DNA from: Symbiodinium microadriaticum
Lineage: Eukaryota; Sar; Dinophyceae; Suessiales; Symbiodiniaceae
NCBI GenBank assembly: GCA_001939145.1
Contig: LSRX01001136.1
Span: 101,948 to 165,947, forward strand
Length of the DNA stretch: 64,000 bases
Direction of reading: 5' to 3'
Below are positions 1-9,600 of the stretch, in pieces. The stretch's first letter is position 1; each line of letters opens with the position of its first letter. The notes beneath the pieces were generated by a model. The model worked only from the letters and a program-made list of their open reading frames with translations, did not search any database and had not been told where the DNA came from. Both the position numbers and the translations under genes were made by a program.

Positions 1-31
<31 letters not shown>

Positions 32-78
32 TAAATATAAATATAAATATAAATATAAATATAAATATAAATAAATAA

Positions 79-109
<31 letters not shown>

Positions 110-180
110 ATGCATACATACATGTGGCTGCACGTACAAACATATATCTATACATACACACATGCGCATGGTCTCCGAAA
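1..180. repeat. AT microsatellite at window edge
   Basis: A (TA)n tract is followed by an ATAAAT hexamer run and another (TA)n tract, then looser TACATA-type sequence. It is simple-sequence DNA with no gene. The window starts inside the tract, so its full length is unknown. Confidence 0.9.
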
Positions 181-483
181 GTGCGCTGTGAAAGGGTCGC
201 TGCACCATGAGTTGAGCCTGCTCTGGGCCATAGATGCATCAAGGCCGTCGCTTTAGCAGCGACGTCCGCGGCCTCTGCGATGTCGGCATCCATGTCGCTT
301 GCTGCCAACAAGGCAGGGCGGCAGGGCAGAGGGGGTGCCGCGCACTGCGTTCCCTTGCCCCCAGGGCCTGCATCTACCATGGTTTAAGTTTCAGGAAATA
401 GACTGGAGTTTAACCCTGAGCTTGTGGTATGTCGGGGGTCTCCGAAAACGCAGTGCCGTCATGCTTGCATGCCTTACCCGTGA

Positions 484-1000
484 CGTCGGTCCAGGACTTC
501 GTCATCCCTGTGTACGTCACAGCAGGAGCCTCGTAAACAAAAGCAGCGGCACGGAACTCCTCGCAGTTCTTCGTAGACTGGCCAACCCGGCTTTGGAGCG
601 TGGGGTTTTAAGATACAGCCAAAGTCGAAGGAAGCTATACTGCATTATATTATCGTATAGTATAGTAGAATATGATATAGTGTATTATGACTCCGAGGTT
701 CCCATTGCAGTGGCCAAGTGCTGCCCGCACTGTGGGAAGCACTTCGCTGAGATGCCGGGTCCGGAGGCTGCGGTATATACTACGTTATACGATACTGCGC
801 CGGATTATACTGTACCATACAAAACTATACTATACCATACCATACTATACTAAGCTATTGGGCTTTCGGATTTCGAAAAGTCTGCATTGTGGCAGGTGGC
901 CGACGACTCTTGACTCGAGTCCGTGTGTGTTTCACAGGCGAGTGGGTGGCTTCTCGACATGTCATGGCACTCCTCTTGATTACTTTGCCGAGCTGCCCTC
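484..1000 (+). other. Possible small exons between TATAG/TATAC tracts
   Basis: Two short stretches look like exons. One is about 532-603 and encodes VNKSSGTELLAVLRRLANP. The other is about 709-772 and encodes CCPHCGKHFAEM, a CxxC...H pattern that could bind zinc. They are separated by TATAG/TATAC microsatellites at about 640-690 and 775-850. A GTATAT donor would end the second at 772, and an acceptor at 898 would allow a short C-terminus. The frame between the two pieces is not settled. No family is recognised. This is inference from splice-like sites only. Confidence 0.2.
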
Positions 1001-1010
1001 TGCGTTGCAG

Positions 1011-1357
1011 CTGAAGTGGAGGCCCCCGAAAATTCCAGCCACATCAGTTTGACCCTGGCCCCGCGTTGGCTCACGCAGCCTGTGATTCAAGAGCTTTCCA
1101 ATGCGTGCCCAGCAGGTGCTGGATGCTGCTGGCGGCACTTTCGCTGAACCTCCCCGAGCCGCCGGAGCCTGCAGCTTTCCATCGTCCATTATGACCACCG
1201 TTCTCTAAGCAGCACGACCATACCAGCATGTCCACTCAACGTGTATCGGGGAAACATCACTGCGGCTGGCATCGCGGTCGGGGAGCGAGCGGCTGTGGAT
1301 CCCATCGCACTTCTGCACGAATTCATGTACAGTGCCGTGGGCTGCTGTTCAGCGTGA
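1011..1357 (+). CDS. Unrecognised protein, two 3' exons
   Basis: Two exons chain in phase. Exon 1011-1115 follows a TTGCAG acceptor and ends at a GTGCTG donor. Exon 1227-1357 follows ATACCAG and ends in TGA. The intron is 111 bases, and removing it bypasses the stop that otherwise closes the first exon's frame. The peptide includes LAPRWLTQPVIQELSNACPA and then NITAAGIAVGERAAVDPIAL, about 78 residues in all, with several cysteines near the end. It is an incomplete gene; upstream exons would lie before 1011. No domain is recognised. Support is the splice sites and the matching phase (1/1), not homology, and a chance open frame cannot be excluded. Confidence 0.35.
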
Positions 1358-1368
1358 AGCAGGCATTC

Positions 1369-2570
1369 AAAGGTTAGGTTGAGGCCGTTCATCCTTTCAA
1401 GAGACCCGGACCTGGAGCTCGAAAATCACCGGAACAGCAGTGCCAGCTCGTGGGCAGGGATGACGGGGGTTAAGTGCCAGAGTGCTTCGAAAAAGGAGCT
1501 TCCCAACATCCTATTCAAGACCATAAGACTGTCCATATACCTATCGATCTGTCCATCTATCCATGTATACAGGCATGCAGATGTACATACACATACACAA
1601 ACACGTGCACATGCAGCTAACATATATACCCGCATTTGGACATGGGCATATACGTACACGTAGACACACACACATACACAGCTACACATATACACATGCA
1701 TGCACGCATGAATGTACACATACATACATAAGCGGATACATGCATACATACATACATACATACATACATACATACATACATACACACGTACATGCATGCA
1801 TGCATGCATGCATGCATGCATGCATGCATGCATGCATGCATGCATACATACATACATACATACATACATAGGGAGCTGTCTTGTTCATAGACATATCGAG
1901 CTTTCATTGCGCCATGGTTCGGGAATAAAGGCCAGGCTTATCAGAGACAGGCGCGCGCTCAAGAGATGCGTGCATTATCAAGAACATGCACCTGAATTGT
2001 CATTCGCATGTGCAATTTTTGCTTTGGGTTTAGGGTATAGTCCACGTGCCTGCCTTGCGCCTGATAATCCCGACCTGTTTTCGATAAATCCGGCGTAAGT
2101 GCTTGATAACGCCGCTCCATGTGTTGAACCATGGCGCGTGAAAAAACAATAACCCTGCACACGTACATATAGTGAATCCCACACAGTTGGGACGTGTCTT
2201 TAGGATGATTTGTGATGGGATTCCTTATATCCTGAAGGGCATGAGGAGAATGATGTTCCGACTTTCTGGATGCTACTGTACATGCATGCATACATGCACA
2301 AGTATGCAAATGCCTACATGCATGTACGCAAGGAAGTAAGTAAGTAATGCATGGGTGTGTTTATGTATGTATGTATGAAGGTACGTATGTATGCATGCAT
2401 GTATGCATGCCTGTGTGTATGCAGGTGTGTATGTACGTATGCATGCATGTACATATGCACGTACGTACGTTTGTATGTGTTCTTGTATGTACGTATGTAT
2501 GTATGTATGTATGTATGTATGTATGTATACACATACACATGTTTATAAACAACTTACATAAACCACTCAG
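1369..2570. repeat. CATA/CATG and TGTA microsatellite region
   Basis: Non-coding stretch rich in tetranucleotide repeats: (CATA)n at about 1740-1782, (CATG)n at about 1791-1845, (CATA)n to 1870, and TATG/TGTA repeats at about 2345-2535. Open frames here give only Y-I-H-T or M-Y-V-C peptides and are artefacts of the repeats. The second block lies just before a candidate acceptor at 2570 and may be intronic. Confidence 0.8.
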
Positions 2571-2750
2571 CTCTCAATTCCCCTGCTGCGTGGCCCCTCG
2601 GAGCCCCGGGCTCCAGCCGCCTGCGAAAAGCAGCCGCCGCCGGAGCTCGGTGCGAAGCCGGCAAGGAGTGCCGAAGAGCCTTGCTGCGTAGGTCGGCAAA
2701 CCCTGGAAGAGTGTACTGGGAGGCTGGGGGAGATTGACTCTGTGGCTTAG
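2571..2750 (+). CDS. Candidate terminal exon, unrecognised
   Basis: After a CCACTCAG acceptor, 60 codons stay open to a TAG at 2748-2750. The product is proline- and charge-rich, with SEPRAPAACEKQPPPELG, then PCCVGRQTLEECTGRLGEID. The TGTA microsatellite upstream would sit in the preceding intron. No upstream exon was matched and no family is recognised. The frame is the only one of the three that crosses the stretch without a stop, which is weak evidence. Confidence 0.3.
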   Translation, partial: LSIPLLRGPSEPRAPAACEKQPPPELGAKPARSAEEPCCVGRQTLEECTGRLGEIDSVA

Positions 2751-2784
2751 CCGGTCGGTATAGGCGGATACACTTCTCGCTGTG

Positions 2785-2911
2785 GTGTGGACATCCCCAG
2801 AGAACCCAGTACCCCTTAATGAAGGACTGTACCTTAAATCACAGCGGCCTTAATATTATGATTTAAGGTATATTCCTTAATTAAGGGATATTGGGTTCTC
2901 TGGGTCCACAC
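2785..2911. repeat. Fold-back (near-palindromic) element
   Basis: Inner arms at 2799-2841 and 2859-2901 are reverse complements with 5 mismatches over 43 bases, around a 17-base loop. The pairing continues outward (GTGTGGAC ... GTCCACAC) with a 4-base bulge, giving arms of about 55 bases. The core arms contain CCTTAAATCA and AGAGAACCCA. This looks like a MITE-type fold-back insertion or a stable hairpin. No coding capacity and no clear target-site duplication were seen. Confidence 0.75.
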
Positions 2912-2941
2912 TTTAGAAGGAGCGATTGCTTATAGCACAGG

Positions 2942-3174
2942 ATGCAGGCCTCAGAAAACAAGAACGAGTACAGCCTTGGTTTCAACTCAGTGAGTGGAAA
3001 CAATGTCGTGATAGACTGGGGACCTCGAACTGTAGTGGGTTTGTGGTGCCTGCGCAGCAAGATGGGAAATAGACTCGATGTTGATTCCGGGCTCGGTGCC
3101 CTCACACACCCAGCTCTGCCATCAACGCCAGACCCTGCTTGGCAACCGAAAAGAGTCTTGCCACCCTACACGGT
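2942..3174 (+). CDS. Candidate coding exon, unrecognised
   Basis: An open frame begins with ATG and runs 78 codons to a TGA at 3175-3177. A GTATGA donor just before the stop (3175) could end an exon at 3174. The peptide includes NEYSLGFNSVSGNNVVIDWG and GLWCLRSKMGNRLDVDSG. No homolog is recognised. It lies immediately downstream of the fold-back element. The call rests on frame openness and one splice-like site, so chance is a real alternative. Confidence 0.2.
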
Positions 3175-3635
3175 ATGAGTCGTATCGTCATGTTTGATGT
3201 CACCATGCGCATCTGCAGGGCAGCACGGACGGGGCGGGATGGGAGCACAAACGCCGCTGCCAGGCATTTGCTCAGGGAAGTTCGGCGATCTCTGCGGGCA
3301 AAGCCTCCCGTGGCATCAGTTCAAGCAAGGGTTCATGGGCGCCGAATGGGGCACGGTGGTGCTGAGATAGCATCAGATTCCTCCGCAGCCTTCACCAACC
3401 CGGCATTTCCAAGGCTTCGACCCACCTGAAAGAAATAGTGGGTGACCCCGCACTTCCCCGCACCGCTAAATCTCAGGATCGGATTTGGAGATACGCCGAT
3501 CTTGTCTAACCTATATGCATTCCTACGAAATGACAATATATGTACGGTGATATGTAAGGTGGATAGCATGGAGCGCTTCCATACGCTCCATGACTGCGTA
3601 TTGCAGTCATTGCGTAGTGGAGTTACTTGTAGCAG

Positions 3636-3775
3636 GGTTGTTGATGCCTTTTTACGGCCATGGTATCGCATGCGCTGTGGGCGAGAAAGCCTACCCGGCC
3701 TCTGACCGATCTGCAGCTCGGCATGATCTGAGCAATGCAATTGGGGTTACAAGGGTTTCCAGTTTCGAGTGGTAG
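3636..3775 (+). CDS. Candidate terminal exon, unrecognised
   Basis: After a TGTAGCAG acceptor the frame reads LLMPFYGHGIACAVGEKAYP, then ASDRSAARHDLSNAIGVTR, and closes at TAG 3773-3775. A competing frame over the same bases is also open for a while, so the frame choice is uncertain. A second possible terminal exon lies upstream at 3276-3370, encoding CGQSLPWHQFKQGFMGAEWG and ending in TAG. No domain is recognised in either. Confidence 0.22.
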
Positions 3776-4711
3776 TAGTAATTATCAACAGTATACAGCC
3801 CATACTATACAGTATTACAGTATGCATGATAGATGCGACACACACTGAGTAGTGCAAGGAACAGCCGTAGGAGTAGTGGACAAGTAAACAGTAGTCTTGC
3901 CAGGTTTTGAGTGTGTTTTGAGGTTGCAGTTCGACTCAGTCCTTACAGTGTCAGAGGGCGATGTAGGTCCGCGGGTCCGATTGAGGTGCAGGTAAGGTCC
4001 GTCTCAGTCATATCTCAACCCCAAACGAACCCAAAACGAAGCTGGAACCAACAAAAAGCAGACCCAAATGGATTTCAAGCGCATCTCATGTGGATGTACC
4101 CAGATCGCTCGAACGGATCCAACGCGGATCTGAAATATTGTCTTGCTTATTAGGGCTATCAGCAGCCAGATAGCTTTTCGTAGTGAAACAAATATGGAGA
4201 GTGAGAGTGAGACAAAAGTTTCAGCAGCAGTGAGAAGCAGAGGAACACGACGAGTTTTGAGGTTTGATGCCATGCTGATATGATGAGGATGGCAATTGTG
4301 ATGACGAGAGTGATCATGACACTAGCTAGCGAGTAGCAGCCGTACGCGTGGCAATTGCAGCGTTGATCGCAAAGGTTTGAAAGGGAAGGTCCTCTTCTGA
4401 TGTTCGATCCGATAACATCCCTTATTGCAGCATCTGTCACCCCGACCATCTGTTCCCTCACCATGTCCTGGGAAAAAGGACGGAATCTGCCGATGGAGCG
4501 ACTTGGACAAGCTTCGATGGGAAGAATAATGATGACAATGTAATCATTGGTGCCGGTAATGAAGATGATGCCGGATCGATTCAATACCGAAAGCCAAACT
4601 CCTCTCTTTCATTGCGTTCATGAAGAGCATTCTAATGCCTTTCAGCACCAAGTCTTGTTTACATTGGTATGCATTCCATTTTGGTGTGGTTAGTCACCTT
4701 ACAGCCAACCG

Positions 4712-5042
4712 ATGCTATTCATGATCATTATGTGCTTACGGTTCCCTGCCAGGCCCTGCAATTGTCAAGCGATTAATGTTGTGCACGCCAACGATATCAT
4801 CATCCTGACTATTTCTTCGAGCAGGCATGTGTGTCAATGTGAAGATAAGTTGAGTCGGACCTTGACAGAAACTTGCCCGTGGTATTGCATCTCATGTCCT
4901 CCCTTCCTGCCCCATCGCTTAGGACTGAAGTTTCGTTCGGGTGTCGGTCCGCTCCTGCCTGCCCATGTTTCTGTTGATCTTGATACCCGCCACTACCTTC
5001 AGGGTGATCCCACCTCACTAGATGTGCAATGCCCTGGGTCGC
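4712..5042 (+). CDS. Candidate upstream exon(s) of the 5.0-5.6 kb gene
   Basis: An open frame starts at ATG 4712 and continues past 5042 to a stop at 5057-5059. It contains NVVHANDIIILTISSSRHV, then GVGPLLPAHVSVDLDTRHYL. It overlaps the start of the next frame, so if both are real an intron must lie within about 4990-5078. A GTGCAATG donor near 5023 and a CAGCAG acceptor near 5077 are in compatible phase, but the intron would be short. No family is recognised. Confidence 0.22.
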
Positions 5043-5616
5043 ATGAGCGAAACGACTAGATATGAGCAACAGCAGGGGTGCCCCATATCCAAACGCATCA
5101 AGTTGATAATGCAAAGCTGCCAATGTGTTTCCACATGTGATTTCACAACGTGCAGCAGCTTAAGCACAGAAAGGCCGCGCTCATGGAAAGCCACGTTTCT
5201 TGAAACTCCAAATCCATATCGGTAGAACCGTCAGATGTGCGGTCCCGCCTTGCCACCTTCAATCCTCTTTGGGTGAATTCGCCGTCACTCAATCTCTTGA
5301 TTGAGCCCTGAGCCTGTTGCGCTTGTTCCGGGAGGGAGTGCGGAGTTCGGATGTGCTTCAAATCGCATCCACGTGGCATCGTCCAAGCATTCCTCTCTCG
5401 CTCAGTCAGGTGTGGCCTGCATGAAATCTTGGTTGTCAAAGCTTCATCGTTACTTGCACCCTGCTTGGATGGCTCGGGGGTGATGAGATTGTTACCACCC
5501 TCAATGTCCTGATTTTTTTTGCATCCCTCATCTATGCTTGTATAGAAGAGGCCGGGGCCCATGTTTGCGCCCGCTCGCTGGCGCTCCATCCGTCAAGCAC
5601 ATGTTCCCAAAGCTAG
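5043..5616 (+). CDS. Unrecognised protein, three phase-consistent exons
   Basis: Exons 5043-5221, 5313-5409 and 5488-5616 are joined by GT-AG introns of 91 and 78 bases (5222-5312 and 5410-5487). Each junction preserves frame and the last exon ends in TAG. The first exon opens MSETTRYEQQQGCPISKRIK. The second encodes LLRLFREGVRSSDVLQIAST. The third encodes TTLNVLIFFASLIYACIEE, a likely single membrane helix, followed by a short cysteine- and histidine-containing tail. The product would be about 134 residues if 5043 is the start. No known family is recognised. The chain of matching phases is the main support; the - strand carries a competing open frame across the same bases. Confidence 0.33.
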
Positions 5617-5977
5617 AGGCTTCCGTGACGTAGTAAACCACGTTGCGAGCCACCTGACTCCTCAACGGCCAATTGAATCTTGCTGATTGGTGATGACGTG
5701 TGCATTTCTGTGCTCAACATACGGTGGAGTCAGTGATCCGGCTTCGTATGTCGCCTAAGCCAGCATTGAAGCCGGCCTGAAGCTGAGAAGGCTTTTTTTT
5801 AAAGGGCTCACGATCATATGCTTTCCAGGCGACATTTGAGTTTCAGGATGGGCCGTTTCCCCCTAGTATTCTCGCTGAGACGAAATCGACCACAGCTTCA
5901 GAGATGCGTAACTTCGTTCACACAGGGGGCGTGCTTTTGACACCTTTTCTTACTTCTCGCCGAGGAAGTGGCGGCAG

Positions 5978-6571
5978 CTACACCTGCTCGTGCGACCCCA
6001 GCTTCTGCGAGAGGCGTGGAACCAAATGTTGAGATATGTTGAGATGCAGGAACTGGGTCACCATCACGAAGTCAGACTTTCTCATGGCTTCATGAAGTGT
6101 GCTCATGCGGCGTGCGGTTTTGCCAGAGCCCGCACGTAGAAAGAACGGCCCTGCGTGAGATCGAAGCCTTGAGCCCGTGCTCTCCACGAGCATGTACAAA
6201 GGTCGGACAGGGCCTGGTCGTTGGAGCAGCTTGCGGCCCGCCTCCCGCTCGATGCACCTGACACGCAATTCAAAGGCGACAGTAACCATTGCAATTAACC
6301 GGTATCCGGGAATGGATTCGTGGGAGTGATGTGGAGGCATCATCTTGAGCTGCATCAGAGATCGTCCTTTTTCTCCGCCGCCTGCAAATCGAAACCACTT
6401 GCCTGGCTTTTGACTCTGCATCAAACGTCTGCAGAGCAGACCGGATGTAACCAGACTCGACTTGTGAAGAAAGCATCTTAAGAAAAATGTGTACCATGAA
6501 GCGTCGAGCATTCGATTATCACCACCAGACAAGTATTCATTAACGGACCGGATCTTTGTGAAAGACAGCAC
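5978..6571 (-). CDS. Long open frame, doubtful
   Basis: A 197-codon open frame on the - strand, among the longest unexplained frames in the window. The translation has no recognisable motif. The + strand is also open in parts of the same interval (for example LVRPQLLREAWNQMLRYVEM). A + frame at 6489-6680 encodes DRIFVKDSTGKSLKSLEMEP. One of these may be an exon, but at this base composition frames of this length occur by chance, and nothing decides the strand. Confidence 0.15.
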   Translation of the reverse strand: MLSFTKIRSVNEYLSGGDNRMLDASWYTFFLRCFLHKSSLVTSGLLCRRLMQSQKPGKWFRFAGGGEKGRSLMQLKMMPPHHSHESIPGYRLIAMVTVAFELRVRCIEREAGRKLLQRPGPVRPLYMLVESTGSRLRSHAGPFFLRAGSGKTARRMSTLHEAMRKSDFVMVTQFLHLNISQHLVPRLSQKLGSHEQV

Positions 6572-6679
6572 AGGGAAATCCTTGAAATCCCTGGAAATGG
6601 AACCCCTCGAGTCTGTGAACTATCAAGATGTAGCCTGCAAACCTTTAAGGCCTTCATACCTTGCAGTGTTTTTTAGATG

Positions 6680-9600
6680 ACGTTAGATGATGAACAAGAT
6701 GAGAATTGTGATGATGGTGCCAGTGATGATGAGGTGGTGGAGGCGAAGGAAGAGTTGTTTTTGGAGCTCTTGTGTTGTTGGATTGATTTAGGGTGCCCAT
6801 GGGTTATGATAGGGTTACTATAGGGTGACTCCGATAGGGCATTTATAGGGTTACTATAGGGTTACGCTGGGACTATTACAAGGCCAATGCATGAGGACCC
6901 AAGAAGGGGGCCATGCTCCGTGTGGTGGTGTTGACAGCCCAGGTATGAGTCGGCACTTCACACGCAGGAGCCCAGGACTGTGGTGCACTGGGGCAAAGGG
7001 TTGTCGAGGACGTGGCTAGGGTTTACCACGTGGCACAACGCAGTCCTCCATTTGGGGCTCTCTTCACGGCGCCTTGCAAGAGCTCCCACCCGATCTTCAT
7101 GATCCGCAGGCTGCCAGGGTTGATGAACCTGGACAGCGTCGTCCAGCTCCCTTGATGCAATCTGGACAGTGATGCTTGTCGTAGCAACCCTGCCAACCCT
7201 GAGTTCTACCAACGGAGACTCCGCATCCTGTCACGAGGTGCCTTCACAGGGACGAGCGGCGCCAGGCTTTGACGTATCGTCCTCGGAGCTAAAAGCTTTC
7301 GAGGTTTGAGGTACTTATTGCGGACATCGGCGACGAGACGTGAGCAGCCGCGAAACCTGAGTTCTGAATTTACCTGTAGTCCAGAAACTCGTTCTTTGCA
7401 GATGCGTGCTCGGTAGCTGAGTCCTCGGACGACATGTGATCTACACTGCGGACCTCGTATTCAGAACCGCCCCAGTAACAATCTGTGGGAGTGAGTACCT
7501 GTGATAATCACAGATGCAAAAGAGACGACAAAATACACCAACTACAAAACCTGCACGCTAAAACCTGCACGCTCAGTGTCCCAACGCAGACTTCTAGGCA
7601 TCGTCAGCCCTACCCAATGACCTCGCCACAGGTCCTGCTCAGCGCATCGGCCAAAGGTGCCGCTGCTCCTTGGATTGATTTGGCCAGATGTTTCGATTTT
7701 CATGCAGATTTCCTGGGGGCTTGTATGATTCAGTCCTTTCCGCTACAGCAAAGTCCGAGCCCTGGAGGTAGGGGTAGAGGCTTGTCTACGAAGCCCCATA
7801 GCGCCAAGCCCGACCGAAACACCTGCAAGTCTCAAAGATTCCTCCAACCCTCTGTGCTCTTGGAGAGAGTTCGGTGAGAGTCGAGAGCGAGGCCGAAGAG
7901 TCCTCAGCAGCCGGGCAGCAAACCAGTCGTTGGATCTCTCGAGTCCCGAGGCTTGGAGGTGCCGTTAGTCCCCGAAGCCCGGGCAGGGGGTGTGATAGCT
8001 GCAAGAAACCAAAGGAGGCCAGACAGGAAGGGCAGCGGCGAGGATACCGAATGGCTTGGAGTCTTGGAGCAGCGGCAAGTTCTACGATCTATTGACTTGC
8101 TCTGCTCGTCCTTCTCTTCTTCGGATACGGGGATGTCATTCCAGAGTTTCGCACGTGACTTGCAAGCACGATTCAATGACTTAGGCACAAGAAATACTGC
8201 TTTGAGTTGACGGGCGCCCCTCTGCCGGGACCGCCGGGTACTCAGGAGACACAGCCATCGGTGTTGAAAACCCCAAAGCCGAATCCCCGGGTGTGGCATG
8301 CTGTGCAGGCACGCAATACTGCAGAAAAAACAACGGGTCTCCAGACAATGGTCTGATCACAGGAAAGCGGAGAGCGAAGCGGCGCCAGGGGCAGCGACCT
8401 CGGCACCGGGCGATGAGCGAAAGTGGGAAGAAGAAGACGAAGGTTCCGAGTGAAAAGTCTAATGCTAGATATGAAAAAGCATGAATATGCACATTAGGGA
8501 GCATAAGAAACGTCATGGTCAGATTGCCAGTGCTATGGCATGTCATTGGATCTGCACACCACTGGGAGAGTCGCGTTCCGAGCGATTAGCTCAGGAACCA
8601 AAGCACAGCGTCGAGACTTTGCAGGCGGTGTTCCAACGTTTGGCAGAGTATGGCCCTCAGCGAATACACCTTAGAATCTACGAGTTCTGCCTTTCATTCT
8701 GTTAGGCCTTCCTCCATCCCGCATCGGAAGTTCCTGGCTGCCATCTTCACTGACAAGGCTCGCAGTTTTCAGTGCGCAAGAGTTCCTGCCTGAAATTTTA
8801 CCTTTCTATATCGAAGGAGCTCTCCGGGGTCCTCCAGAGGTCATGGACCAAGGGATCTCTGTCTTCGACGAGTCGTATAGGGTCCCTGAGTCCAAGAGTC
8901 CTTCCTGGCCTTGCCGGGAGGGCTCCGCGCTTCAAGTGGTGAGTGGTGAGGTTCACAGCAGGCTTGCACCTGCCCGAGATGAAGGATGAGACAGCACATC
9001 GAAGAGCTGTACGAAAGGCACGACAAAGTGTCAACTGCCAGCCTCCACGGTGGATCGAACCGCCCAACTCGCTGTCCCTGTCTTTTCATGCGAGCAGGCC
9101 CTTGTTCAGAAGATCTTGAAGATCTTGAAGGAAGCTGACAAGGACTGCCCAAAGAACCCTGCTGCAAAAGGCACAGTTGCAAGGAGGCGGGTGCAATCTG
9201 AGAGACTCGTTGAAGTCGCCTCTACAAAAGCTCCAAGTCCCGCGCTGTCATCTTGAGATGCGGGTTGCCTTCTGGTAGGCAAGTCGTAGAAGACCAGTGA
9301 ATTCCAAGTGCCCTCCATGTCTCGCAGACGCCGTAGCCATGCTGGTAGCAGAATTCGTAGCAAACAAGGAGGGAATACCAGCAGCGTCAACCCGCAAATC
9401 CACGCCCGCAGGGTCCCCTCCAGGCGGCAACGCTCAGGTCTTGCTTTCGATTGCCTGCGCTATGTGCCATTTGATAAGCCTTGCAGCGTGACTGTTGCCG
9501 TGCGTTCTACCAAGCTCCGCATGCAGGACAACAGTGGAAGCACCGAGTGGGATGAGTTCCTAGAGTTCTTCCGCGAAGCGGAGCCACTCCTGCGACATTT

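Noticed and set aside
1426..2098. Open frames of up to 147 codons on both strands
   Set aside because: They are translations of CATA/CATG repeats (MYVC, YIHT polymers) without any domain.
9310..9345. Spliced-leader-like string CCGTAGCCAT
   Set aside because: Matches only the first ten bases of the dinoflagellate spliced leader; the following TTTTGGCTCAAG is absent, so a relic leader is not supported.
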